NCBI GenBank assembly: GCA_015478895.1
Contig: JADMKK010000007.1
Location: 1 to 41,926, forward strand
DNA: 41,926 bases
Direction of reading: 5' to 3'
Source of the DNA: Comamonas sp.
GTDB taxonomy: Bacteria; Pseudomonadota; Gammaproteobacteria; Burkholderiales; Burkholderiaceae_C
Below, in pieces: positions 25,293 to 33,568 of this stretch. Made by a program: the position numbers and the translations under genes. The stretch's first letter is position 1. Each line of letters begins with the position of its first letter. A model generated the notes under the pieces. It had not been told where the DNA came from. It searched no databases and worked only from the letters and a program-made list of their open reading frames with translations.

Positions 25293-26042
25293 TCAGATTA
25301 CCTTGGCTTCGTTCTTGAGTTTCTCGACCAGCGTTGCCACGTCCGGAACCTTCACGCCAGCGCCGCGCTTGGCAGGCTCTGCCACCTTCAAAGTCTTGAT
25401 GCGGGGAGCAACGTCCACGCCCAGATCTTCAGGCTTGACCACGTCCAGCTGCTTTTTCTTGGCCTTCATGATGTTGGGCAAGGTCACGTAGCGGGGCTCG
25501 TTCAGGCGCAGGTCGGTGGTGATGATGGCGGGAGTGCTCAGGCTCAGGGTTTCCAGTCCACCGTCGACTTCGCGGGTCACGCTCACTTTGTCGCCAGCCA
25601 GCTCAACCTTGGAAGCAAATGTGGCTTGGGGCAGGTCAGCCAGCGCAGCCAGCATCTGGCCAGTTTGGTTGTTGTCGCCGTCAATGGCTTGCTTGCCCAA
25701 GATCACCAGACCGGGCTGCTCTTTGGCAACCAGTGCGTTGAGCAGCTTGGCAATGGCCAGAGGTTGCAGGTCAGCGTCCGTCTCGACCAAGATAGCGCGG
25801 GCAGCACCAATGGCCATGGCTGTGCGCAGAGTTTCCTGGCATTGGGTCACGCCGCAGGACACAGCGATCACTTCAGTCACAACGCCCTTTTCTTTCAAAC
25901 GCACCGCTTCTTCCACGGCGATTTCGTCAAAGGGGTTCATGCTCATCTTGACGTTGGCGATGTCTACGCCTGTACCGTCGGACTTCACACGGACTTTGAC
26001 GTTGTAATCCACCACGCGTTTGACAGGGACGAGAACTTTCAT
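25293..26042 (-). CDS. etfB: Electron transfer flavoprotein beta subunit (pair 1)
   Basis: 249-residue AMP-binding subunit of ETF. It starts [20 protein letters not shown] and contains the ETF-beta signature [20 protein letters not shown] followed by [20 protein letters not shown] and KKKQL. The last part ([10 protein letters not shown]) is the recognition loop that docks onto acyl-CoA-type dehydrogenases, here in its standard form. The protein is of the housekeeping type of Burkholderiales. It lies downstream of the TcuA-like flavoprotein by 105 bases and upstream of etfA. A hairpin (CCCGC-CTT-GCGGG at 26063–26075) is present in its leader. It could have its own promoter in that gap. Confidence 0.95.
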   Translation of the reverse strand: MKVLVPVKRVVDYNVKVRVKSDGTGVDIANVKMSMNPFDEIAVEEAVRLKEKGVVTEVIAVSCGVTQCQETLRTAMAIGAARAILVETDADLQPLAIAKLLNALVAKEQPGLVILGKQAIDGDNNQTGQMLAALADLPQATFASKVELAGDKVSVTREVDGGLETLSLSTPAIITTDLRLNEPRYVTLPNIMKAKKKQLDVVKPEDLGVDVAPRIKTLKVAEPAKRGAGVKVPDVATLVEKLKNEAKVI

Positions 26043-26147
26043 AAGAGGACTTTCAGGTCTGCCCCGCCTTGCGGGACGGACATCATGGAGAGAACTGCAG
26101 GCAGGCCCCAAAAGCACTGCCTGCGCAAAATGCAATGGATAGAGCGA

Positions 26148-27644
26148 TCAGACCGCAGCCAAACGGGCGGCTTCCTGCCCAGCAATGCGGCCGAACACCG
26201 AGCCGGAGGTCAGGCCTGCGCCACCCGGATACTTGGTGAAGTACAGGCCGCCCACCATCTCACCGGCGGCATACAAGCCGGGCATGGGGAAGCCTTCCTC
26301 GTCCAGCACTTCACCCTTGGGGGTGATTGCCAGACCGGCATAGGTGCAGGTGATGCCGCAGCTGACCTCATAGGCCACAAATGGCCCCTGCTTCAGTGGC
26401 AGTGCCCAATTACTCTTGTTGATTGCCAAGCCCTTGGTGGAGCGACCATCCAGCACGGCGGGGTTGAATGGCACGCTGCGGTCGACGGCCTGGTTGAAAT
26501 CCTTGAGTGTCTGCAGCAAGCGCGGTGCATCGACTCCATCAAACTGCGCCACCAGCGCTTCCAGTGTGTCCGCCTGATAGCGGGTGGCATGGCGCACACG
26601 ATATTCGTCTGGCAGCAGCTTGGCGCCCACAGCATCAAAGATCTGCCAGCCGCGTGCATTGGGTTGCTGCAACATGGCGGCGCCCATGCGCGAGTAGGTG
26701 TAGTTGCGGAAGTTTTCGCCTTCGTCCACAAACCGCTCACCCAAGGTGTTGACCACCACGCCCAGGTTGAAATAGTTCTTCTGCTGGTTGAGCAGATTGG
26801 GTTGGCCAAACTCGGGGGCATTTGCGTCATAGAACACGCTGTGGCAGGCCGTCCAGTGACCGGCCGCACGCGCACCCTTGTCCAGAGCCGCCTGAATGGC
26901 CAGCCCCGTGTTGTAGCGAGAGCCACGCACCTTGGCCAGATCCCAGTTCTTGCCCAGATAGCTGGCACGCCACTGTGCATTGGCGTGGTAGCCACCAGCG
27001 GCCAAAATCACCGCACCGGCACGCAACTGCAGCATCTGCCCTTGGTGGGAAGCCACCACACCGCAGACCTTGCCGTTCTCCACGATCAGCTCCGTCATCT
27101 TGTGGTCGTAGGCGATGCGAATGCCCATCTTCTCGGCTTTAGTAAACAGTGACTGCACCAGGCCCGCCCCACCGCCTGAGACTTCCACCGTCAGGCCGCC
27201 CCAGAACTTGTTCTTGCCATCGACCACAAAGGATTGCCGGCCATGGATGGGAATGAAGCGCACGCCATGGCTGCGCATCCATTGCAGGGTTTCGAAGCTG
27301 CGGTTGACCAGCACTTCCACCAGATCACCGTCGGCACGCATGCCGCTCATTTCAATCAGCTCATCGAAATACTGGGAAGCGGGGTAGGCGCCGAAATCGG
27401 ATTTCGCCAGTTCGTCTTCCGACAGATCCGGCACCAGCTTCTGAATATCTTCCACGCCGTCATAGGCGACGCGGAACGCACCGCCGGTATAGGCCGAATT
27501 GCCGCCACGGGCACTTTCCGGTGCACGTTCGAGCACCAGCACGCTGGCACCCTGCTCAGCAGCGGCAATAGCAGAACACAGGGCGGCATTACCAGCGCCG
27601 ACCACCAGAACATCCACCGATGTGGCTAAGTTGGAATCACTCAC
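26148..27644 (-). CDS. TcuA-like FAD-dependent dehydrogenase (flavoprotein 1 of 3)
   Basis: 498-residue flavoprotein of the fumarate reductase/succinate dehydrogenase fold, most like tricarballylate dehydrogenase TcuA. The dinucleotide-binding motif VDVLVVGAGNAALCSAIAAA is at residues 10–30 and is followed by LVLERAPESARGGNSAYTGG. VVNTLGERFVDEGENFRNYT lies in the cap domain. The C-terminal FAD-closing segment is EEGFPMPGLYAAGEMVGGLY and FTKYPGGAGLTSGSVFGRIA. The active-site Arg of true fumarate reductases (NR-x-GG) is not present in that last segment. The start is GTG 27644 behind TGGAGG. It probably desaturates a tri- or dicarboxylate. The gene is followed by etfB and etfA rather than by a TcuB partner, so ETF is the likely electron acceptor. 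Confidence 0.87.
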   Translation of the reverse strand: MSDSNLATSVDVLVVGAGNAALCSAIAAAEQGASVLVLERAPESARGGNSAYTGGAFRVAYDGVEDIQKLVPDLSEDELAKSDFGAYPASQYFDELIEMSGMRADGDLVEVLVNRSFETLQWMRSHGVRFIPIHGRQSFVVDGKNKFWGGLTVEVSGGGAGLVQSLFTKAEKMGIRIAYDHKMTELIVENGKVCGVVASHQGQMLQLRAGAVILAAGGYHANAQWRASYLGKNWDLAKVRGSRYNTGLAIQAALDKGARAAGHWTACHSVFYDANAPEFGQPNLLNQQKNYFNLGVVVNTLGERFVDEGENFRNYTYSRMGAAMLQQPNARGWQIFDAVGAKLLPDEYRVRHATRYQADTLEALVAQFDGVDAPRLLQTLKDFNQAVDRSVPFNPAVLDGRSTKGLAINKSNWALPLKQGPFVAYEVSCGITCTYAGLAITPKGEVLDEEGFPMPGLYAAGEMVGGLYFTKYPGGAGLTSGSVFGRIAGQEAARLAAV

Positions 27645-27942
27645 AAGACCTCCAGAAACAAGCACCTGCCCGCAGGACGGCACACCCGGCCTGCTGAAGA
27701 ACACCGAAGCATTGGCTGCTTCAAACTGGCCGCAGTCTATGAAGAGGTCTCGGGATTGCACAGACTGCAGCGGCGAAAGAAGAATTCGGGAAGTCCGAAC
27801 ACGCAGCCCCTAGCAAAGGAAAATCCAGCGCTGGTGCGATCTACTGGTCTGGTCGAAATGATTATTCGGCCATGCACGCTTGGTCACCTTCGGCTGCGCG
27901 ATGAAACTCGCGGCTATTGAAGCCTCCTCTTGCACCATTTCA
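27645..27942. promoter_or_regulatory. Divergent regulatory region between the TcuA-like gene and ETF pair 2
   Basis: 298 bases without a convincing gene separate the minus-strand flavoprotein and the plus-strand ETF pair, so both promoters should lie here. A dyad GCAGTCT (27732–27738) / AGACTGC (27762–27768) with partial extension to GCCGC/GCGGC is the best symmetric element. A frame continues upstream of the flavoprotein start to 27761, but it lacks a ribosome binding site and family similarity. Confidence 0.45.
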
Positions 27943-28734
27943 ATGAACGTACTGATCATTCTTTCGGGCATTGCAGACGCCAAGCTGCAGCTTCCTCGGC
28001 CAGTCAGCGCCGAAACCCTGCAGGCCTTGCGTGCCAGCCATGCTTTGCTGAGCCCCTTTGACGAAGCCGCGCTGGAGCTGGGGCTGAAGCTGCGTGATGC
28101 CGACCCGACCGTGCAGCTCACAGCGCTGGTGGCTGCCAGCACCGCCCAAGACAAGCTGCTGCAGCATGTGGCCAGCTTCCGTCTAGATGCCGTGCTGGCT
28201 TACCCCGTGCAACAAATCCCTGCGTGGAACAGCCACACATTGGCCAGCGGTTTGAGCAGTTTTGTGCAGGCCCAAACTGGCAGCCCCCCGGACCTGGTGC
28301 TGATGGGCCGCGAGTTCGGCGATGAGGACGATGGCGGCGTGCCTACAGCCACTGCTCACGCGCTGGGCTGGCCACTGGTGTCGCAGGCCATGCATGTGCA
28401 GCATGCCGCCCCTGGCCTGCTGCACATCCTGCGCCAGTTCGGCACGGTGCAGGAAGTGCTGTCACAGGCCACACCTGCCGTGGCAGCCGTCACCAACCAT
28501 GCTCGTAACAAGCTGCGCCATCCGCTGCTCAAGAACGTGATGGCCGCCAAGAAGATGCAGTTCACGTTGCAACCGCTGCCGCAAGACACCGCTGCGCATA
28601 CGCTGACTTTGGCCAGCGTGGATCAGGCCAGCGCCCCTGAACGCACCGAGCAGTGCCAGATGATCGCCGGGGATGTGAGCACTCAGGCGCGCGCACTGGC
28701 GCAGCTGCTTTTGACTTTCGGAGAGACACCATGA
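27943..28734 (+). CDS. Electron transfer flavoprotein beta subunit-like (pair 2)
   Basis: 263-residue divergent ETF-beta homologue. It begins MNVLIILSGIADAKLQLPRP and keeps the adenine-nucleotide alpha-hydrolase-like fold (LSPFDEAALELGLKLRDADP, LVLMGREFGDEDDGGVPTAT). The DGGLE and DLRLNEPRY signature blocks of pair 1 are missing. The docking loop reads KNVMAAKKMQF instead of [10 protein letters not shown]. So it should have a different partner from housekeeping ETF. No clear ribosome binding site precedes ATG 27943; an in-frame ATG at 27901 is an alternative. The stop overlaps the start of the alpha subunit (ATGA). It is divergent from the TcuA-like gene. Confidence 0.82.
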   Translation: MNVLIILSGIADAKLQLPRPVSAETLQALRASHALLSPFDEAALELGLKLRDADPTVQLTALVAASTAQDKLLQHVASFRLDAVLAYPVQQIPAWNSHTLASGLSSFVQAQTGSPPDLVLMGREFGDEDDGGVPTATAHALGWPLVSQAMHVQHAAPGLLHILRQFGTVQEVLSQATPAVAAVTNHARNKLRHPLLKNVMAAKKMQFTLQPLPQDTAAHTLTLASVDQASAPERTEQCQMIAGDVSTQARALAQLLLTFGETP

Positions 28735-29705
28735 CTCAGCCCCGCCAGATCGTTCTAGTTCTACCCCCAGCTGACAGCTGCGACGCTCCCGATGCCCTGC
28801 TGCAGGCCGCAGCGTCACTGGCCCGCGGCAGCACACTGACGGTGCTGGCGCTGGCCGGCGCAGACAGCCCTTCCATTGCTCCACGCGATCTGCCGGAGCC
28901 TGCCCACTGGTGGCAGTGCCAGCATCCGGCGCTGCAACGCTTGGATGCAGCGAGTCTGCTGCCCTGCATGCAGGAAGCCTTGCAGCACGCAGTCGCAGCA
29001 GCGCAGTCGCTGATCCTAATGCCGCCCGGCCCGCTGTCCGAAGAGTGTGCAGCGCTGCTGGCAGCGCGCCTGCATGGCGACCATCTGGGCCGCTGCGTGC
29101 AATTGCAGCTCACGGCAGAAGGCGTCCACGCAGAGCGCCATGCATTTGGTGGACGTGTGGCCCTGCAATTGGACAGCCGCAGCAATGTCTGTACCGCCAC
29201 CTGGCGTCCTGCACCTGCAGCCACAAAGGATGCGGGTATCGCTCCTGAAATCCATGAACTCCAGCTGCAGGCCGTGCTGCCCGCAGCGGTGCAGACTTCT
29301 GTGGTGGAGTCAACCGACCGGCTGCCCCCGCTGGAGAATGCACGGCTGGTGGTCAGCGGTGGCCGTGGCATGCAGGGTGAGACAGGTTTTGCCCTGCTGG
29401 CCGACATTGCCCAGCAGCTTGGAGCCTCGCTGGGCGGCAGTCTGCCTACTGTGGATGCAGGCTGGGTGCCTGTGGCGCGGCAGATCGGCCAGTCCGGTAA
29501 GTTCGTCAACCCCAAGATTTATTTCACGGTCGGTATCTCCGGCACGCCCCAGCACCTTGCGGGCGTATCGCAGGACAGCCGCATCATTGCCGTGAACAAG
29601 GACCCGGATGCGCCCATCTTCCAACGCGCGCAATACGGGGTGGTGGCGGAATGGCAGAACCTGCTGCCAGCGCTGCTGCAGGAGTTGCAGGCAGCCCCCG
29701 TTTGA
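28731..29705 (+). CDS. Electron transfer flavoprotein alpha subunit-like (pair 2)
   Basis: 324-residue ETF-alpha homologue. The N-terminal domain is poorly conserved (RQIVLVLPPADSCDAPDALL). The C-terminal FAD domain is well conserved: LVVSGGRGMQGETGFALLAD, TVDAGWVPVARQIGQSGKFV, and the signature IYFTVGISGTPQHLAGVSQD with IIAVNKDPDAPIFQRAQYG. It should bind FAD and form a heterodimer with the beta-like protein, with which it overlaps by ATGA. GGAGAG precedes the ATG. It differs strongly from the etfA of pair 1, so this is a separately acquired ETF and not a recent duplicate. Confidence 0.88.
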   Translation: MTQPRQIVLVLPPADSCDAPDALLQAAASLARGSTLTVLALAGADSPSIAPRDLPEPAHWWQCQHPALQRLDAASLLPCMQEALQHAVAAAQSLILMPPGPLSEECAALLAARLHGDHLGRCVQLQLTAEGVHAERHAFGGRVALQLDSRSNVCTATWRPAPAATKDAGIAPEIHELQLQAVLPAAVQTSVVESTDRLPPLENARLVVSGGRGMQGETGFALLADIAQQLGASLGGSLPTVDAGWVPVARQIGQSGKFVNPKIYFTVGISGTPQHLAGVSQDSRIIAVNKDPDAPIFQRAQYGVVAEWQNLLPALLQELQAAPV

Positions 29706-29718
29706 AGCACTGAAAGCA

Positions 29719-29792
29719 CAATGCCCCGTAGCACCAACGTGCTGCGGGGCATTGCTGTATCAAGAGGCATGCCGCACAGACTACGGCATGCC
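29719..29792. terminator. Two inverted repeats between convergent genes
   Basis: CAATGCCCCG (29719–29728) pairs with CGGGGCATTG (29745–29754), with further pairing of TAGCAC with GTGCTG inside. GGCATGCCG (29766–29774) pairs with CGGCATGCC (29784–29792). Neither has a strong T run. They lie between the convergent ends of ETF pair 2 and a TctC gene and probably stop transcription from both sides. Confidence 0.6.
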
Positions 29793-29800
29793 CTGCGCAA

Positions 29801-30781
29801 TTACTTGGCAACCTCGATGTGGGACATCAGCTCCTTCCAGCGCTGCACATCGTTGCGGATATAGGTGGCGAACGTAGCAGGATCTTCCACCAGCAGATCG
29901 GCACCTTGCTCTTCAAACTGCTTGCGCAACTCGGGGCTGGCTGCAGCCTTCTTCACTGCGGCATACAGCTTGTCGATGATGGGCTGGGGTGTTTTTGCCG
30001 GTGCCAGCAGGCCGTTCATGGTGCCCATTTCCAGGCCCTTCATGCCGTATTCGCTGAAAGTAAGCAGCTGCGGCAGCGAAGGCAGGCGGCGATCATGCGC
30101 TACCGCCAGTGCACCGATCTTGTCGGTCTTGAGCAGTGCCTGTGCCGATGAGAAGGTGGTGAAAGTTAGCTGCACGCGCCCGGCGGCCACATCGTTCAGC
30201 GCGGGACCTGCGCCGTTGTAGGGTACGTGATCCATCTCCAGCTTGCCCAGGGACTTGAACAGCTCACCCGCCATGTGCGGAGCACCGCCCACACCGCTAG
30301 AAGAGAAGTTGTACTTGCCCGGGTGGTTACGGATGTCACTGACCAGGTCCGGCACGGTCTTGGCCTGCACGGTGGAGGATTTGATCAACACCAGTGGCAA
30401 AAAAGCTACGCGCGAAATCGGTGCAAAGTCGCGCACCACGTCATAGCTCACGGGCATCTGTGCGGGGTTGGCCGTCAGGTTGGTGGACGTGTACAGCAGC
30501 GTATAGCCATCAGCCGGTGCGCGGGCCACGGCATCTGCACCGATGTTGCCGCTCGCGCCCGGGCGGTTGTCCACCAGCACGGTTTGCCCCAATTCCTTGG
30601 TCAGCGCATTGGCCAGCGTGCGCGCCATGATGTCGGTACTACCTGCAGCAGCGAAGGGTACGATCAGTTTGATGGGCTTGTTGGGGTAATCGGTCTGCGC
30701 CATGGCCGTGCCACTCAATGTGGCCGTAGCTATCGCAACGGCAGCAGCCACAGTCCGCGGAGGGGGGATGATTTTTTTCAT
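29801..30781 (-). CDS. TctC/Bug-family periplasmic solute-binding protein (2 of 4)
   Basis: 326-residue TTT-type receptor. A signal peptide MKKIIPPPRTVAAAVAIATA…AMA is followed by YPNKPIKLIVPFAAAGSTDI, DNRPGASGNIGADAVARAPA and LEMDHVPYNGAGPALNDVAA. AAGGAGA before ATG 30781 supports this start against an in-frame start at 30805. It is 24 bases behind the MmgE/PrpD gene and is the last gene of the minus-strand unit TctC–MmgE/PrpD–TctC. The ligand is unknown; context suggests the carboxylate handled by the flavoproteins or its product. Confidence 0.92.
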   Translation of the reverse strand: MKKIIPPPRTVAAAVAIATATLSGTAMAQTDYPNKPIKLIVPFAAAGSTDIMARTLANALTKELGQTVLVDNRPGASGNIGADAVARAPADGYTLLYTSTNLTANPAQMPVSYDVVRDFAPISRVAFLPLVLIKSSTVQAKTVPDLVSDIRNHPGKYNFSSSGVGGAPHMAGELFKSLGKLEMDHVPYNGAGPALNDVAAGRVQLTFTTFSSAQALLKTDKIGALAVAHDRRLPSLPQLLTFSEYGMKGLEMGTMNGLLAPAKTPQPIIDKLYAAVKKAAASPELRKQFEEQGADLLVEDPATFATYIRNDVQRWKELMSHIEVAK

Positions 30782-30805
30782 GCTTGGTCTCCTTATTAAA
30801 GTCAC

Positions 30806-32215
30806 TTACTTCGGCTGGCTTCGCTGCCCCAGAGATAGCGCCAGCGCCGGATTCATCAACAGTGCTACATCTGGCAAGTTGTCGGCGTTGAGCAGTGCCT
30901 GCCATGCAGCCGATGCACAGTCCTGTAGCCCGGCCTGTGCCAGGCACTGCATGAACTTGGCTTGAATGCCTGACTCATCCAGATCGAAATCCATCGGGGT
31001 ATGGATCTGCAACTCGCGCCCGGAAGTCGTGATGGCGCGCAGCTGGGCAGGTGGATGACCGGGGCCGTCCGGCAAGGTTTCGGCAATGCTGATACGGTCC
31101 GTCAATGCCCAGACATCGAGGTTGGACAGCGCTTCCAGTCGCAGCCCTTCCAGATCCACTTGCCCATGCACCAGCGCGTAGGCCGTCATGTAGGGCACGC
31201 TGTATTTGGCATCCTGCAGTGTTTGTGGTTTACGGCGCTCAGGCAGCGGGTGGCACAGCTTGGCGGCCGAACCATTGACCGCCACTTCCAGGTGCTTTAG
31301 ACCTTCGCCCTGTAGCTGTTGGCGCAGAGCCAATCCCGCCGCTACATAAGGGTGTGAGAGCCGACAGCTGGGCCAAGGCTTGATGCAGGTGGCCGAGAAC
31401 TCCCAGCGCAGCGGATCCAGCAGCTCGGCTTGCTGCGCTTCGCTCGGATCGCCTTGTAGATAGATGCGAAACAGATTGGCTGCACCATCAAGCGCTGAAG
31501 CAGGGCCAGTCAGCCCGCCTTGGCTGAGCTGCGCCGCCATGACACCGCCCATGGCGGCAAAAGCCGGGTAGATGCTGCGGCCGGTGCAACCCACACCAAA
31601 TCCGGCTTCCTTACCGCCGGCAGCTTGCATGTAAGCAAAACCAAAGGCTGCGACCAATTGGTCCTCGGTCTGCTCCATCACCACACCAGCTGCCAGTGCA
31701 GCGCCAAAGTAGCCAAAAAGCTGCGTGAGGAACCAGTCGGAACCTGGCCCCCTGCCTTGGGGGCGCAGCATCGTGCCCAACCGGCACATCAGTTCGCTCC
31801 CCAGCGCCACGGCATCTACCACGCGGGACATTGGCGCCTGTGTCAATTGCGCAGCGGCCATCGCTGCAGGCAGCGTCACCGCCGTCGGATGCAGGCGGGA
31901 AATATCATGAATATCATCAAAATCCAGTGTATGAATCAGCGCTGCATTCGTGAAAGCAGCCAGTGCAGGAGGCAGCTGCCGGTGGCTACCAAATACCTGG
32001 CACGCACCGCCTTGAACGCCCAGACACATGGCGTCCAGGAGTTGCTGTGCCAGCGGTGGGCTGGTGGTCGCAGCCCAGCCAATGGCCATGGCATCGCTCA
32101 CATGCAGCAGCACCTTGCGCCGCAGTGCACCAGAAATCTCGCCGTGTTCGCGGCGTTGCAGCAGCATACGGATCAGCTGCCTGCTCAGTCCCACCATAGA
32201 AGGGGTATTAGTCAT
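30806..32215 (-). CDS. MmgE/PrpD family protein (2-methylcitrate dehydratase-like)
   Basis: 469-residue protein of the MmgE/PrpD family, which includes 2-methylcitrate dehydratase, aconitate decarboxylase and iminodisuccinate epimerase. Family features are VSDAMAIGWAATTSPP, GACQVFGSHRQLPPALAAFT, NAALIHTLDFDDIHDISRLH (the conserved D-D…H stretch) and GSELMCRLGTML in the helical domain. A possible GTG start lies at 32227; ATG 32215 is preferred. It sits between two TctC genes in one unit. With the methylisocitrate-lyase-like enzyme nearby, a hydratase/dehydratase step on a tri- or dicarboxylate is a reasonable guess. Confidence 0.87.
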   Translation of the reverse strand: MTNTPSMVGLSRQLIRMLLQRREHGEISGALRRKVLLHVSDAMAIGWAATTSPPLAQQLLDAMCLGVQGGACQVFGSHRQLPPALAAFTNAALIHTLDFDDIHDISRLHPTAVTLPAAMAAAQLTQAPMSRVVDAVALGSELMCRLGTMLRPQGRGPGSDWFLTQLFGYFGAALAAGVVMEQTEDQLVAAFGFAYMQAAGGKEAGFGVGCTGRSIYPAFAAMGGVMAAQLSQGGLTGPASALDGAANLFRIYLQGDPSEAQQAELLDPLRWEFSATCIKPWPSCRLSHPYVAAGLALRQQLQGEGLKHLEVAVNGSAAKLCHPLPERRKPQTLQDAKYSVPYMTAYALVHGQVDLEGLRLEALSNLDVWALTDRISIAETLPDGPGHPPAQLRAITTSGRELQIHTPMDFDLDESGIQAKFMQCLAQAGLQDCASAAWQALLNADNLPDVALLMNPALALSLGQRSQPK

Positions 32216-32290
32216 TGTGGAATTCACCAGAACATAAAAGACTGGCTGCCCTCAGGCAGCCAAGTGCTTTGGTGCATTGAAAAGGCGGCC

Positions 32291-33271
32291 TCAGTCCAGC
32301 TGAATGCCAGCCGTTTTGATGACGTTGCTCCATCGTGACGACTCTTCGTTGATGCGACGCTGCACGGCGTCCGGCGCCATGGTCAGAGGCTCGACGCCCA
32401 GGCTGATCAGTGTGTTCTGCAGGTCTTTGTTGGCCAGCGCTGCTTCTACCGACTGATTCACCTTCTCCACGATGGCCGGGCTCACACCGGCAGGGCCCAT
32501 GACGGCCAGCCATGTGCCGCCTTCCACGGGGAAACCCTGCTCGGTCAAGGTCGGCAGATTGGGGGCCGCGGGCAGACGCTGGGCGGAGGCCAGTGCGAGC
32601 ATCTTCAGACGGCCACCCTGTTCCTGGGGCATGGCCACCGACAGCGGCACCATCAGCACGTCCACCTGGTTCGAGGCAATGGCAGTGATCGCCGGTGCGG
32701 CGCCTTGGAATGGTACGTGCAGGAAGTCCACATTGGCAGCTTGCTTGAACATTTCAAAGGCGATCTGCGACGAGCTGCCAATACCCCAGGAGGCATAGGT
32801 CAGCTTGCCGGATTCCTTTTTGGCCAGTGCCACCAGCGATGCCACATCCTTTACTGGAAGATCGGGGCGCACCACCATGGCATAGGGGAACTGTCCCACC
32901 CATGCCATGGGCGTGAAGTCCTTTTGCGGGTTGTAGTTCACGCGCTTGTAGACGTGCGGATTGATGGCGTGGGTTTCCACTGACGCAATGCCCAGCGTGT
33001 AGCCATTGGGTTGTGCGCGTGACACCTGCTCGGTGCCTAGCATGCCGTTGGCACCGGGGCGGTTGTCGATCACCAGTTGCTGCTTGAGCTGGTTGCCCAT
33101 GGCCGCGGCCACGTGGCGCGATACCGCATCGGTGCCACCGCCAGCAGGCCATGGAACAACCAGCTTAATAGGCTGGTTGGGGTAGTTGGCAGCCGCACCT
33201 GCGGACTGAGCGTGTGCTGTGCCGGTGATGGTCATCAGCGCGGAAAAAATCAATGTGCAAATTTTTTTCAT
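32291..33271 (-). CDS. TctC/Bug-family periplasmic solute-binding protein (3 of 4)
   Basis: 326-residue TTT-type receptor with signal peptide MKKICTLIFSALMTITGTAH–AQ, then YPNQPIKLVVPWPAGGGTDA, DNRPGANGMLGTEQVSRAQP and VDFLHVPFQGAAPAITAIAS. It is the first gene of a minus-strand unit followed by the MmgE/PrpD gene and another TctC. It is divergent from flavoprotein 2. No clear ribosome binding site lies directly before ATG 33271; an AGGAGA occurs about 35 bases upstream. Membrane subunits are lacking nearby. Confidence 0.9.
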   Translation of the reverse strand: MKKICTLIFSALMTITGTAHAQSAGAAANYPNQPIKLVVPWPAGGGTDAVSRHVAAAMGNQLKQQLVIDNRPGANGMLGTEQVSRAQPNGYTLGIASVETHAINPHVYKRVNYNPQKDFTPMAWVGQFPYAMVVRPDLPVKDVASLVALAKKESGKLTYASWGIGSSSQIAFEMFKQAANVDFLHVPFQGAAPAITAIASNQVDVLMVPLSVAMPQEQGGRLKMLALASAQRLPAAPNLPTLTEQGFPVEGGTWLAVMGPAGVSPAIVEKVNQSVEAALANKDLQNTLISLGVEPLTMAPDAVQRRINEESSRWSNVIKTAGIQLD

Positions 33272-33568
33272 AGTGCATGACGCCGCAAGGGCGCTCTGTT
33301 GTCTCCTGGCGCAGAAACGATGTCATCGCTCCGCACAGACACGTGCATTCAATGCCGTGTTGCTGGAAATCATGCGGAGGAAGACTGCGTACCAACAGTC
33401 ACATGCAGCGAATTGGCTTTTCGCTAAAACCGAAAAATCACGGTTGCATCCATGTCCATCGATCCAATCAAAAACTGTGTTCGCTTGCAGACGCTGTTCA
33501 CCATGCCTTGGCTTGGGAATGATTGCTTCAGGCCGCAAAAAACGCGGCACAGATTTCAGGAGCAAAGC
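33272..33568. promoter_or_regulatory. Divergent regulatory region between TctC 3 and flavoprotein 2
   Basis: 297 bases with no convincing gene. AACCG (33428–33432) and CGGTT (33441–33445) form a dyad with 8 bases between, roughly mid-way. A small hairpin GCCGC/GCGGC (33532–33548) lies just before the ribosome binding site AGGAGC at 33558–33563 of flavoprotein 2. A regulator, perhaps the LysR protein at 38827–39765, could act here. Confidence 0.4.

Noticed and set aside
25626-27152. Open frame opposite etfB and the TcuA-like gene
   Set aside because: Spans two real genes on the other strand and has no recognisable domain.
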